NCBI RefSeq assembly: GCF_023017165.1
Contig: NZ_JALKBW010000001.1
Span: forward strand, 806,001 to 870,000
Length of the DNA stretch: 64,000 nt
Source: Gordonia alkaliphila
Lineage (GTDB): Bacteria; Actinomycetota; Actinomycetes; Mycobacteriales; Mycobacteriaceae
Direction: 5' to 3'
Shown here: in pieces, positions 8,202 through 16,556 of the stretch
Numbering within the stretch: position 1 is the first letter of the stretch
Layout of the letters: each line of letters starts with the position of its first letter
Translations under genes and position numbers: made by a program
Notes under the pieces: generated by a model
The model's database searches: none
What the model saw: the letters and a program-made list of their open reading frames with translations, nothing else
What the model was told of the DNA's origin: nothing

Positions 8202-8282
8202 TGGCAGATGTAGGATTCGAACCTACGTAGCTTTCGCGACGGATTTACAATCCGCTCCCATTGGCCGCTCGGGCAATCTGCC
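8202..8282 (-). tRNA. tyrT: tRNA-Tyr (GTA anticodon)
   Basis: An 81-base class II tRNA: acceptor GGCAGAT/ATCTGCC, D stem CCCG/TGGG, anticodon stem GCGGA/TCCGT around TTGTAAA (anticodon GTA), a long 12-base variable arm, and T stem GTAGG/CCTAC. It is first in the series leading to rpmG. Confidence 0.95.
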
Positions 8283-8308
8283 GTGTCACCGTGAAGGCAA
8301 CGGGAATT

Positions 8309-8339
8309 AGAATACAACGGGATCGGGTGGTCTACGCAA
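8309..8339 (-). promoter_or_regulatory. Candidate promoter for the tRNA-Tyr transcript
   Basis: On the minus strand TATTCT (8314 to 8309), preceded by TG two bases earlier, stands 26 bases before the tRNA-Tyr 5' end, with TTGCGT (8339 to 8334) 19 bases upstream. Spacing is slightly long. Confidence 0.4.
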
Positions 8340-8389
8340 ACCGGCAGGTCAGCGTCCCGCTCCCGACCCCCATGCCCTACCCTGGTGCC

Positions 8390-8881
8390 ATGGCTGATTC
8401 TTCATTTGACGTGGTGAGCAAGGTCGACCGCCAGGAGGTCGACAACGCCCTCAACATGGCCGCCAAGGAGTTGTCGCAGCGCTACGACTTCCGCGGCACC
8501 AACACCGGCATCGACTGGTCGGGCGAGGAGAAGATCGTGATCTCCTCCGACGCCGAGGAGCGCGCCCTGGCCGGCCTCGAGGTGTTCCGGGAGAAGTTGA
8601 TCCGGCGCGACATCTCGCTGAAGGCCTTCGAGGCCGGCGACCCGGTCGGCTCCGGCAAGGTCTTCAAGATCACCGGCGAGATCGTGCAGGGCATCGATTC
8701 CGAGCACGCCAAGAAGATCTCCAAGAAGATCCGCGACGAGGGCCCCAAGGGCGTCAAGGCGCAGATCCAGGGCGACGAGCTGCGTGTCTCGTCGAAGAAG
8801 CGCGACGACCTGCAGGCCGTCATCTCGCTCCTCAAGGGCGAGGACTTCGGCATCGCGCTGCAGTTCGTGAACTACCGCTAG
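8390..8881 (+). CDS. YajQ-family nucleotide-binding protein
   Basis: A 163-residue YajQ protein, starting [20 protein letters not shown] and containing the two ferredoxin-like domains typical of the family. YajQ homologues bind nucleotides, and some from Xanthomonas and Pseudomonas bind cyclic di-GMP and act with transcription factors; whether this one does is not known. The ATG at 8390 is chosen over upstream possibilities because TACCCT stands six bases before it (leaderless pattern) and the protein then has the normal length. It diverges from the tRNA-Tyr unit and corresponds to Rv0566c by order. Confidence 0.93.
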   Translation: MADSSFDVVSKVDRQEVDNALNMAAKELSQRYDFRGTNTGIDWSGEEKIVISSDAEERALAGLEVFREKLIRRDISLKAFEAGDPVGSGKVFKITGEIVQGIDSEHAKKISKKIRDEGPKGVKAQIQGDELRVSSKKRDDLQAVISLLKGEDFGIALQFVNYR

Positions 8882-8911
8882 TCCGAACTCCCCGTTCCCG
8901 CGAGACGACTG

Positions 8912-8946
8912 CGTTCCCGCGGGCCTGATAGCGGCCCGCGGGAACG
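8912..8946. terminator. 14-base perfect hairpin after yajQ
   Basis: Arms 8912 to 8925 and 8933 to 8946 are exact complements around a 7-base loop. They lie between two convergent stops (8881 and 9016), so the hairpin can end transcription from both sides. No U tract is present. Confidence 0.6.
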
Positions 8947-8951
8947 GAGTC

Positions 8952-8986
8952 CTCTCGCGGGAGCGGGAAGCTCTCGCGGGAGCGGG
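8952..8986. repeat. Direct repeats CTCTCGCGGGAGCGGG
   Basis: Two identical 16-base copies at 8952 to 8967 and 8971 to 8986. Related words (TTCCCGCGAG and TTCCCGCGGG) occur in the preceding 70 bases, including within the adjacent hairpin, so the whole 8890 to 8990 gap is built from one repeated GC-rich word in both orientations. Confidence 0.6.
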
Positions 8987-9015
8987 GGGCGTCGTGGGGG
9001 ACGACGGCGCCCGGG

Positions 9016-10737
9016 TCAGGCCATGTCGGCCAGGGCGGTGCGCAGGTCGCGCTTGAGGAGCTTGCCGACCGGGTTGCGGGGCAGCTCGGGCAGCACCTCC
9101 ATGCTCTCGGGGAGCTTGTACGACGCGATGTGGCGATCGCGGAGGAAGTCGGTGATCTCCTCCAGCGTCACCTCGGCGTCCGGGGCCAGCGCGAGCACCA
9201 CGTGCACCCGCTCCCCCATCACCTCGCAGGGGCGGCCGATCACGGCGGCCTCGACCACCGCGGGGTGATCGCCCAGCATGCCCTCGATCTCGGCGGGGGC
9301 GATGTTCATGCCGCCGCGCACGATCAGGTCCTTGGCCCGGTCGACGTAGTGCAGGTACTGGTCCTTGTCGCCGGCGATCTGGAAGATCTCCCCGGTGCGC
9401 AGGTAGCCCTCGTCGTCGAACGGGTTGGCCAGCGTCTCGCCGTTGAGGTACCCGGCGAAGACCATCGGTCCGTCGATGTACAGCTCGCCCGGGCGGCCCG
9501 GCTCGGTGATGACCTCGCCGGTCTCCTCGTCGATCAGCTTGAGGGAGATCCAGGTGCTCACCCGGGACGCCCACTCGACGCCGGGGGTGCCGTAGCGCGG
9601 GAAGTACATGGCGCGATTGACCGGGTCCGGGAAGTCCTCCGGGCTCGACAGCAGACCGATGCCTTCGTTGGAGCCGAAGAAGTTGATCACCGAGATGCCC
9701 ATGTCCTCCTGCCAGCCGCGGACGGTGACCGGCTGCAGCGGGGCCGAGCCGGAGCCGACACGGGTGAGGCTGGACAGGTCGATCTGGCCGCGGAGGGCCT
9801 CGTTGCGCAGCAGCATCAGCAGCAGCGCGGGCGGCGCGACCGTGTAGGTGACGCGCTCGGTGGCGATCTGGCCGAAGAAGGTCGGGGCGTCGAACGGGTG
9901 GTGCTGCACCAGGCGGGCGCCGGTGCGCAGCCACGGCAGGAGCTTGCCGACGAAGGCCGCCATGTTGATCATCGGGAACGGGTTGAGCAGCACGTCGTCG
10001 CCGGTCAGGCGCGGTGCGTCGACGCCGGCCCAGGTGAACGACAGCCAGTCGTAGTGCGCGCGCGGCACACCCTTGGGTGCGCTCTCGGTGCCCGACGTCC
10101 AGCAGATGGTCATCGGGTGGTTGGGATCGGCGGCGTAGCCGTGCGCGGCGACCGCGGCGCGGTCGGCGTCGGTGGCTTCGGCCGACACCAGGGCGAGCAC
10201 GCCGTCGACCGGTTCGCCCACCGGTGCCGAGGTCAGCGTGGCGATGGTGCGCAGGGTGGGCAGGCGATCGGCGAACGCGGCGGTCTCGGCGGCCGTCGGG
10301 CGGCCCGCGAACTCGGGCACGGTGACGAGCGCGCTGAAGCCGGCGGCGGTGCCCATGCCGACCAGTTCGTGCTCGCGGTACTGCATGGCCAGCGGCGAGA
10401 CGACGGCGCCGATGCGCCAGGCCGCCAGGTACAGCTCCACCAGTTCCACGCCGTTGGGCATCTGGACGCCGATCACGTCGCCGGTGGCCACGCCTGCCTC
10501 GAGCAGGCGGGCCGCCAGCGCGGTGACCTCGTCGTCGACCTGCGCCCAGGTGAGGCGACGGGCCGGGAGGCCGACGAGGTCTTGGTTGTTGGCCGGATCG
10601 ACGAGCGCGATCTTGTCCGGGGTCTCGGCGACGCGGTCGCGGAAGAGCTGGTCGGCGGTCTCGTCGGTCCAGGCGCCCATGGCGCGGAACCGTTCGATCT
10701 TCTCCGGCGAGTAGAGGCCGGCGGCGAAATCAAGCAT
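9016..10737 (-). CDS. AMP-forming acyl-CoA synthetase (adenylate-forming ligase)
   Basis: A 573-residue ANL-superfamily enzyme expected to activate a carboxylic acid with ATP and join it to CoA. The phosphate loop is TSGTESAPKG (214 to 223), differing from the usual TSGTTGxPKG in its middle. The later motifs are FFGSNEGIG, a YLRTGEI in place of YxRTGD, and PRNPVGK with the catalytic Lys near 559. It resembles dihydroxybenzoate-AMP ligase and cyclohexanecarboxylate-CoA ligase types more than long-chain FadDs, so an aromatic or cyclic acid is a plausible but unproven substrate. Its ATG overlaps the end of the flavoprotein gene by 8 bases. It is the last gene of the 14498-to-9016 operon. It is not menE, which lies at 32171. 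Confidence 0.85.
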   Translation of the reverse strand: MLDFAAGLYSPEKIERFRAMGAWTDETADQLFRDRVAETPDKIALVDPANNQDLVGLPARRLTWAQVDDEVTALAARLLEAGVATGDVIGVQMPNGVELVELYLAAWRIGAVVSPLAMQYREHELVGMGTAAGFSALVTVPEFAGRPTAAETAAFADRLPTLRTIATLTSAPVGEPVDGVLALVSAEATDADRAAVAAHGYAADPNHPMTICWTSGTESAPKGVPRAHYDWLSFTWAGVDAPRLTGDDVLLNPFPMINMAAFVGKLLPWLRTGARLVQHHPFDAPTFFGQIATERVTYTVAPPALLLMLLRNEALRGQIDLSSLTRVGSGSAPLQPVTVRGWQEDMGISVINFFGSNEGIGLLSSPEDFPDPVNRAMYFPRYGTPGVEWASRVSTWISLKLIDEETGEVITEPGRPGELYIDGPMVFAGYLNGETLANPFDDEGYLRTGEIFQIAGDKDQYLHYVDRAKDLIVRGGMNIAPAEIEGMLGDHPAVVEAAVIGRPCEVMGERVHVVLALAPDAEVTLEEITDFLRDRHIASYKLPESMEVLPELPRNPVGKLLKRDLRTALADMA

Positions 10738-11692
10738 GTGCGCTTCCTTCCAGGGAGCGGTACGGGGTGAGTCGGGTGGCGGCCTGCTGGTATTGCTCGG
10801 CCAGTTGGTCGACGATGTCGCCGACGGGTGCGATTGCGGTGACGGAGCCGACGCCTTGTCCGGCGGCCCACAGGTCCTTCCAGCGACGCACCGCGTCGCC
10901 GCCGGCCTGGTAATTACGGTCGGGCTGAACGCTGTTCAGCGTGTCCGGGTCGATGCCGTGCGCGATGAGGCTCGGGCGCAGCCACGACGCCGGGGTGCCG
11001 GTGATGCCGGCGCTGACGATGAGGTCCTCGATGTCGGAGTCGACCACCATGCGCTTGTAGTCGGCCACGGCCAGGCTCTCCTCCGAGGCCAGGAACGACG
11101 TCCCCATGTAGACCAGGTCGGCGCCCGCGGCGACCGCTCCGGCGACGCCGTAGCCGTCGGAGATGCCGCCGCCGATGATGAGCAGACCGTCGAAGAACTC
11201 GCGGACCGCCGCGGTGAACGCGAACGGGCTCAGCATGCCGGTGTGGCCGCCCGCACCGGCCGAGATGCAGGCCAGCCCGTCGACACCGGCTTCGGCGGCC
11301 TTGCGGGCCATCTTCAGGTCGGCGACGTCGGCGATCACCGCGCCGCCGTAGGCGTGCACGGCCTCCATCACCGGCTTGGGCGAGCCGAGCGCGGTGACCA
11401 CCACGGGCGGCTGGTACTTCGCGACCAGCGCGAGGTCCTCGGCGAGGCGCGCGTTGGTGCGGTGCGTCACCAGGTTCACCGCCCACGGGAGGGTGCGGCC
11501 GTCCGCGGTGGCGAGGCCCTCGGTGATGGCGATCAGCCACTGCTCGAGGTCCTCGACGGTGCGGCAGTTCTGCGTCGGGAAGGCGCCGAGGATCCCGGCG
11601 CGGCCCGCGGCGATGACCATCTCCGGGCCGGACACCAGGAACATCGGCGCGGCCATCACCGGCAGGGACAGTTCGTTCAGAATGTCGCGCAT
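10730..11692 (-). CDS. Nitronate monooxygenase-type FMN oxidoreductase
   Basis: A 320-residue TIM-barrel flavoprotein of the nitronate monooxygenase / 2-nitropropane dioxygenase family. The N-terminal SLPVMAAPMFLVSGPE and the FMN-phosphate motif AGAGGHTG are visible. Members detoxify alkyl nitronates, but actinobacterial relatives also sit in catabolic operons (for example IpdC in steroid ring breakdown, which acts on a CoA-linked ring), so a role in oxidising a pathway intermediate is plausible. The start overlaps the oxygenase stop by ATGA, and its stop overlaps the ligase start, so it lies in the middle of a tightly coupled operon. Confidence 0.82.
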   Translation of the reverse strand: MRDILNELSLPVMAAPMFLVSGPEMVIAAGRAGILGAFPTQNCRTVEDLEQWLIAITEGLATADGRTLPWAVNLVTHRTNARLAEDLALVAKYQPPVVVTALGSPKPVMEAVHAYGGAVIADVADLKMARKAAEAGVDGLACISAGAGGHTGMLSPFAFTAAVREFFDGLLIIGGGISDGYGVAGAVAAGADLVYMGTSFLASEESLAVADYKRMVVDSDIEDLIVSAGITGTPASWLRPSLIAHGIDPDTLNSVQPDRNYQAGGDAVRRWKDLWAAGQGVGSVTAIAPVGDIVDQLAEQYQQAATRLTPYRSLEGSAHA

Positions 11693-13221
11693 CAGCCGAC
11701 CTCCACCGCGTCGCCGGCGTTCTCCGCGGTGCGCCAGCGGCGCAGCTCCGAGCCGGGGGCCCAGGTGGAGTGGGTGCCCGACGACACGCGCTCGGGCAGG
11801 CGGACGCGGCAGACCGGACCGTCGGCGAGGCGGGCGGCGTCCATGACCACGGCGTACGAGGCGTCGTCGTTCAGGTCGGTGGTGATGGTGACCAGGTAGG
11901 CCTCGTCCTCGGCGGCGGAGCCGACCTTGGGCGCGACGCTGGTCTCGCTGGCGAAGACGCCGTCGCCGAAGGAGTAGTGCTCCTCGGCGCCGGTGTGCAG
12001 GTCGTGGCGGACCAGGCCGTCGAACAGGAACCAGTCCGGCTTGCCGGTGGCCGCGTAGGCGTACCGGTAGTCGGTGGTCAGGTAGTCGTTGTTCATCATG
12101 CCGAACTCGCTGATGGTGTCGGTGAGCGATTCCTCGCGGACCGCGCCGGTCACCATGTTGAAGCGCCAGCGGTGCAGGCGGGTCTTCATCCGGTTGAGCG
12201 CGAGGAAGCGGAACGGGCGCAGCGCCTTGGGCAGGTGCGCGGACTCCTCGGCGCTGGGGTCGGGGTCGTGCTGGAAGAAGCCGTCGAGGACCACTTCGTC
12301 GCCGTCTTCGAAGGCGTTGGTGAAGTGCAGGACGTAGGTGGGGTCGGCCTCGAACCAGCGGATCTGCGACGGGTCACCGCGGCGCGGCAGGATGCCGAAG
12401 CGCGACGGCAGGTCGTGCAGCTTGGGCACGTGGTGGCCGGCCTTGAGCAGTTCCGCGTCCCAGAACAGCGGGAAGTCGTTGAAGATCGCGTAGTTCTCGG
12501 TGAACGCCATGTCGTGCGGCAGGCGGGCGCCGGGCAGCTCGATCGGCACGTAGTGCGCCAGCTCGTTGTTCGCGTCGACGACGCCGTAGTGCATGTACGG
12601 CGCGTCCTTGCCGTAGTTGAAGAAGAGCAGCTCGCCGGTGCGGTCGTCGTTCTTCGGGTGCGCGGAGACGCCGAGCGCGGTGGGGAAAGCGCCGTTGAAG
12701 TCGGCGCGGCCGAGGGCGTCACCGGTCAGCGGGTCCAGGCGGTACAGGTCGCCGCACTGGTAGAAGCTGGTCAGCGCCTCGCCGCGGAACACCGTCACGT
12801 CGGTGCTCGAGGAGTCCTTGAGGAATCCGCGCGCACCGACGCCGTCGGTGCGGTCGGAGATCGACGGCGACTCGGCGATACCGGCCCACAGCGAACGTCC
12901 GGCTTCCTGCTCGGCGGCCAGGCCGTCGGTGCGGACGAAGCGGTTGCGGTAGAACGCCTTACCGTCGCGGAAGCCGACCATGTGCACCATGCCGTCACCG
13001 TCGAACGGGTGGTACTGGTGGATCGGCATGTGCAGCGGATTCTCGGTGTTGCGCAGGTACACGCCGTCGAGGTCGGCGGGGATCTGGCCCTCGACGACGG
13101 TCAGGTCGTCGGCGTTCCATTCGGCCTGCTGCGGGCGCCACGCACCCGAGCGGTAGGGGTGGTCGTCGTCGGCGGGGATGGTGGTGATCATCCGTTCCAC
13201 CAGGTCCACACTGGTCACCAT
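11692..13221 (-). CDS. Carotenoid-oxygenase-family dioxygenase
   Basis: A 509-residue non-heme iron enzyme of the carotenoid cleavage oxygenase / lignostilbene dioxygenase family. The four iron-binding histidines are recognisable at His188 (SAHPKND), His236 (PHDMAF), His299 (YVLHFTNAFE) and His484 (GTHSTWAP), on a seven-bladed propeller fold. The family splits a C=C bond of carotenoids, apocarotenoids or stilbenes into two carbonyls. No carotenoid synthesis gene is nearby, whereas CoA ligase and thiolase genes are, so a phenylpropenoid or apocarotenoid substrate used as carbon source is likely (inference). The ATG at 13221 follows AAGGACA; the frame upstream of it reads as Arg-rich shadow of the thiolase gene. 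ATGA overlap with the next gene. Confidence 0.88.
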   Translation of the reverse strand: MVTSVDLVERMITTIPADDDHPYRSGAWRPQQAEWNADDLTVVEGQIPADLDGVYLRNTENPLHMPIHQYHPFDGDGMVHMVGFRDGKAFYRNRFVRTDGLAAEQEAGRSLWAGIAESPSISDRTDGVGARGFLKDSSSTDVTVFRGEALTSFYQCGDLYRLDPLTGDALGRADFNGAFPTALGVSAHPKNDDRTGELLFFNYGKDAPYMHYGVVDANNELAHYVPIELPGARLPHDMAFTENYAIFNDFPLFWDAELLKAGHHVPKLHDLPSRFGILPRRGDPSQIRWFEADPTYVLHFTNAFEDGDEVVLDGFFQHDPDPSAEESAHLPKALRPFRFLALNRMKTRLHRWRFNMVTGAVREESLTDTISEFGMMNNDYLTTDYRYAYAATGKPDWFLFDGLVRHDLHTGAEEHYSFGDGVFASETSVAPKVGSAAEDEAYLVTITTDLNDDASYAVVMDAARLADGPVCRVRLPERVSSGTHSTWAPGSELRRWRTAENAGDAVEVG

Positions 13222-13271
13222 GGTCTTGTCCTTACTGTTCGTGTGAAGTCGGGAGGTCGTGCGGCGACAGG

Positions 13272-14498
13272 TCAGTTCGCGGCGCTGGTGGCCACGAAGG
13301 TCACGCAGGTGGCGGTGCTGCCGCCGAAGTTGACCGTGCCGAAGGTGTCCGCGCCTTCGATCTGCTGGTCGCCGGCACGGTCGGAGACCTGCGCGGAGGC
13401 GTCGAGCAGCATGCGGATACCGCTGGCGCCCACCGGATGGCCGCCGCCGAGCAGGCCGCCGCTGGGATTGATGGGCAGGCGGCCGCCCATCTCGATGTCG
13501 CCGTTGTCGATCGCCTCGAACGAGCGGCCCGGCTCGGTGAGGCCGAGGTGGTCGATGGTGAGGTATTCGCTCATCGAGAAGCAGTCGTGGATCTCCAAGC
13601 CGTCCAGGTCGTCGATGTCGACGCGGGCGCGGCCGAGGGCGTCGGTGATCGCCTTGCGCAGGTGCGGCAGCACGTACGGGGAGTCGTCGCGGCGGCCGAG
13701 CTTGCTCTCCAACGACAGGCCCGCGGTGGTGTGACCCCAGCCGGTGACCTGCGACCACGGCTGCGCCTGCGGGTGGGCCTGCCGGTAACGATCGCTCACC
13801 AGGATCACGCCGGCGGCGCCGTCGGTGATCTGGCTGCAGTCCAGGCGACGCAGGCGACCCTCGACCAGAGGATTACGAGCGTCGTCGTCGGAGAAGTCCA
13901 GGTCGGTCCAGCCGCGGGTCTGCGCCTTCGGGTTGGAGCGGGCGTTCGCGAAGTTGAGCTCACCGATGCGGCGCAGGTGCGCGAAATCCAGGCCGTAGCG
14001 GCGGTCGTACTCCTCGGCCATCTCGGCGAACATGTACGGCCACATGAACTTGGCCTGCTCGCCCTCGTGGCCGGCCCACGCCGCCGCACCGAGGTACTGC
14101 GCGGCCTGGTCGCCGGGCACGGTCTTCTCCAGTTCCACGCCGAGGACCAGCGCGACGTCGTACAGGCCGGCCTTCAGGTCGGCCATCGCCGCGAGCAGCG
14201 CGGTGCCGCCGGAGGCGCAGGCGGCTTCGTGGCGGGTGGCCGGGACGCCCCACAGTTCCGGGATGACCGTCGCCGGCATGGCGCCCAGGTGGCCCTGTCC
14301 GGTGAACAGCTGACCGAAGGCGTTGCCGACGTGGATCACCTCGATCGCCTCGGGGCCGATGCCCGCGGCGGCGCAGGTCTCGGTGACCGCTTCGGTGGTG
14401 AGGTCGGCGAAGTCGAAGCCCTCGCGATTCCAGTTCCGGGCGAAGTCGGTCTGGTAGCCGCCCATCATCCAAATCGACGTCGTGGTGGGGGAAGTCAT
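13272..14498 (-). CDS. Thiolase-family acyltransferase (acetyl-CoA acetyltransferase / SCP-x type)
   Basis: A 408-residue thiolase-fold protein of the lipid-transfer-associated type. The nucleophile is Cys94 in HEAACASGGT. HDCFSMSEY and GGGHPVGASG near the C-terminus supply the catalytic His residues. There is no second conserved Cys of biosynthetic thiolases in the usual place; SCP-x-like enzymes use a related layout. It probably cleaves a 3-ketoacyl-CoA of a degradative pathway. It is the first gene of the operon, preceded by a promoter and palindrome at 14549 to 14578. The ATG at 14498 has AAGGAG about 12 bases upstream, a little far. Confidence 0.82.
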   Translation of the reverse strand: MTSPTTTSIWMMGGYQTDFARNWNREGFDFADLTTEAVTETCAAAGIGPEAIEVIHVGNAFGQLFTGQGHLGAMPATVIPELWGVPATRHEAACASGGTALLAAMADLKAGLYDVALVLGVELEKTVPGDQAAQYLGAAAWAGHEGEQAKFMWPYMFAEMAEEYDRRYGLDFAHLRRIGELNFANARSNPKAQTRGWTDLDFSDDDARNPLVEGRLRRLDCSQITDGAAGVILVSDRYRQAHPQAQPWSQVTGWGHTTAGLSLESKLGRRDDSPYVLPHLRKAITDALGRARVDIDDLDGLEIHDCFSMSEYLTIDHLGLTEPGRSFEAIDNGDIEMGGRLPINPSGGLLGGGHPVGASGIRMLLDASAQVSDRAGDQQIEGADTFGTVNFGGSTATCVTFVATSAAN

Positions 14499-14548
14499 CG
14501 TCGGTGGCGCTCCTTCTGATCCTGTGGCATCCGCGGTGATGATGTATG

Positions 14549-14564
14549 TCACTATAGCTAGTGA
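14549..14564. promoter_or_regulatory. Candidate HxlR operator over the -10 region
   Basis: TCACTA (14549 to 14554) and TAGTGA (14559 to 14564) form an interrupted palindrome with TAGC between, and the sequence GTCACT recurs at 14566 to 14571. The palindrome covers the -10 hexamer of the thiolase promoter and lies between the operon and the divergent regulator, where a repressor site would be expected. Confidence 0.55.
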
Positions 14565-14578
14565 AGTCACTCTGTCAA
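14551..14578 (-). promoter_or_regulatory. Promoter of the thiolase operon
   Basis: On the minus strand TTGACA (14578 to 14573) and TATAGT (14556 to 14551) are separated by 16 bases, the best housekeeping-type promoter seen in the window. Transcription would begin near 14544 and leave a leader of about 45 bases before the ATG. Confidence 0.7.
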
Positions 14579-14660
14579 TTAATCCCAAGGCGGGATACCG
14601 GCGGGCTGGCGCTACGCTGACCGTGCAAGAAGTCATCCGCTGACCAGGGGGGTCGTCTCG

Positions 14661-15578
14661 GTGCCACCACCGGAAAGCAGTCCCAACGCCATCGCCCGAG
14701 GACTGGGCGTCCTGGGCGACGAGTGGTGCCTGCAGTTGCTGCGCGCGGCCCACTCGGGTGCGACGCGATTCGGTCGCTTCCAGGAGGAACTACCGATCTC
14801 GGCGGCCAGCCTGGCGGCCCGCCTCGCCCTGCTGGCCGACGAGGGGCTGTTCATCCGCCGCGTCTACCAGCAGAATCCGATTCGCGCCGAGTACCTGCTG
14901 ACCCCGCAGGGGCGCGGCACCTGGCCGATCCTGCTCGCGATCTGGGACTGGGAGGACCGCTGGGCCGACCATCCGGCCGGTGAACTCCCGGACCGCCGGC
15001 ACGCCGAGTGCGGGCAGTCGTTCCACCCCGAACTGGTCTGCGCCACGTGCGGGGTGGCCGCCGGTCGCCGCGACGTCACGGCCGCCTGGGGACCGACCGG
15101 GGGCTGGGACCGGTCGATCCCGGACACCGCGACGCGGCGTCGCACCCGGGCCTCGCGCACGGCCGGTGAGTTCCCGGAGACCATGGCGGTGTTCGGCAAC
15201 CGCTGGTCGGCGGTGGTGATCGGCGCGGTCTTCCAGGGGATCCGGCGCTATTCGGAGTTCGAGTCGCTGCTGGGCATCCCGTCGAACATCCTGTCCGAGC
15301 GTCTGCGCATCCTCGTGGAGTACGGGCTGCTGCGGGTCGACGTCACCGAGCAGGGACGTCGCGAATACCACCTGACCGAGAAGGGGCGAGCCTTCTTCCC
15401 GATCGTCGCGACCACGCTGAGCTGGGCCGAACGCTGGTTCGCGCTACCTGAGGGACCGGCGATCAGTTGGCAGCACGGCGATCATCCGCTGGTCCCCCGG
15501 CTGGACTGCGACCAGTGCCACCGGCCGTTGCAGGCCGCGCAGATCGAGGTCTTGGAGACCTCGGATCAGAAGGTCTGA
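14661..15578 (+). CDS. Tandem double-HxlR transcriptional regulator
   Basis: A 305-residue regulator with two winged-helix HxlR domains in one chain: domain 1 about 10 to 105 ([16 protein letters not shown]) and domain 2 about 172 to 262 ([16 protein letters not shown]). Each is followed by a Cys/His patch: C117, C127 and C130 after the first, H272, H275, C283, C286 and H287 after the second, so metal binding is possible. HxlR proteins normally act as dimers of one-domain chains; this one may be a covalent dimer. GTG at 14661 follows AGGGGGGT. It is divergent from the thiolase operon across 162 bases and its 3' end overlaps the htpX stop by 13 bases. Confidence 0.85.
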   Translation: MPPPESSPNAIARGLGVLGDEWCLQLLRAAHSGATRFGRFQEELPISAASLAARLALLADEGLFIRRVYQQNPIRAEYLLTPQGRGTWPILLAIWDWEDRWADHPAGELPDRRHAECGQSFHPELVCATCGVAAGRRDVTAAWGPTGGWDRSIPDTATRRRTRASRTAGEFPETMAVFGNRWSAVVIGAVFQGIRRYSEFESLLGIPSNILSERLRILVEYGLLRVDVTEQGRREYHLTEKGRAFFPIVATTLSWAERWFALPEGPAISWQHGDHPLVPRLDCDQCHRPLQAAQIEVLETSDQKV

Positions 15579-16438
15579 CCGCCCTCGCGCGCCATCTCGT
15601 GCAGGCGGGCGATGCGGTCCTCGGTCGGCGGGTGCGTGGAGAAGAGCTTGCTCATCTTCTCGCCGGCGCGGAACGGGCTCTCGATCATCATGTGCGACTG
15701 CGTGGTCAGCTCGGGCGTGGGCGGCAGCGGCGCCATCGCGATACCGCCGGAGATCTTGTTCAGGGCCGACGCCAGGCCCAGCGGGTCGCCGCTGAGTTCG
15801 GCGCCGGAGGCGTCCGCCTGGTACTCGCGGGAGCGGGACACCGACATCTGAATCAGCATGGCCGAGATCGGGCCGAGGATGGCGATCAGCATCATCGCGA
15901 GCGGGTTCACGCCGCCCTCGCGGTTGCCGCCGAACATGCCCGCGAACATCGCGAAGTTGGCCAGACCGCTGATCACCGCGGCCATCGCGCCGGCCACCGA
16001 GCTGATCAGGATGTCGCGGTTGTAGACGTGGCTGAGTTCGTGGCCGATCACCGCGCGCAGTTCGCGTTCGTCGAGCAGCTCCATGATGCCGGTAGTGCAG
16101 CACACCGCGGCGTTCTTCGGGTTGCGGCCGGTGGCGAAGGCGTTCGGGGACTCGGTGGGGCTGATGTACAGCGCGGGCATCGGCTGGTTGGCGCGGGTCG
16201 CGAGCTCGCGCACCATCGCGTACAGCTGCGGCGCCTGCACCTCGGTGACCGGCTGCGCGTGCATGGCCTTCAGCGACAGCTTGGCGCTGTTGAAGTAGGC
16301 GTACGCGTTGGTCGCGATCGCGAGGAACACCGAGATGATGAGGATAGTGGTGTTCTGGAAGGCCGCGCCGATGCCGACGATGATCGCCGACATCAAGCCC
16401 ATCAGGGCGGCGGTCTTAAGACCGTTGAACGAGTGCAT
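15566..16438 (-). CDS. htpX: Zinc metalloprotease HtpX homologue
   Basis: A 290-residue M48 membrane protease that clears misfolded membrane proteins. Two N-terminal spans ([19 protein letters not shown] and [20 protein letters not shown]) precede the zinc site HELSH at 133 to 137, and two more spans follow ([18 protein letters not shown] and [17 protein letters not shown]). The downstream Glu ligand lies in [10 protein letters not shown]. The ATG at 16438 is preceded by GAGGGG. Length is normal. The order with the polyprenyl synthase gene matches Rv0563/Rv0562 of Mycobacterium. The last codons overlap the convergent regulator gene by 13 bases. Confidence 0.95.
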   Translation of the reverse strand: MHSFNGLKTAALMGLMSAIIVGIGAAFQNTTILIISVFLAIATNAYAYFNSAKLSLKAMHAQPVTEVQAPQLYAMVRELATRANQPMPALYISPTESPNAFATGRNPKNAAVCCTTGIMELLDERELRAVIGHELSHVYNRDILISSVAGAMAAVISGLANFAMFAGMFGGNREGGVNPLAMMLIAILGPISAMLIQMSVSRSREYQADASGAELSGDPLGLASALNKISGGIAMAPLPPTPELTTQSHMMIESPFRAGEKMSKLFSTHPPTEDRIARLHEMAREGGQTF

Positions 16439-16556
16439 GTGACCCCTCGGGACGAAATCTGTGACTACTCGGTCAACGCACGTGCGACGACGAAAAGTTC
16501 CCGCAAGCAGGAGTGTTCGCCACCACGTGGCACGGCGCGGCGACCTCGGCTACACC

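Noticed and set aside
9016..10737. Calling the ligase menE
   Set aside because: It is 573 residues, in a thiolase-oxygenase operon, and a typical menE is present at 32171.
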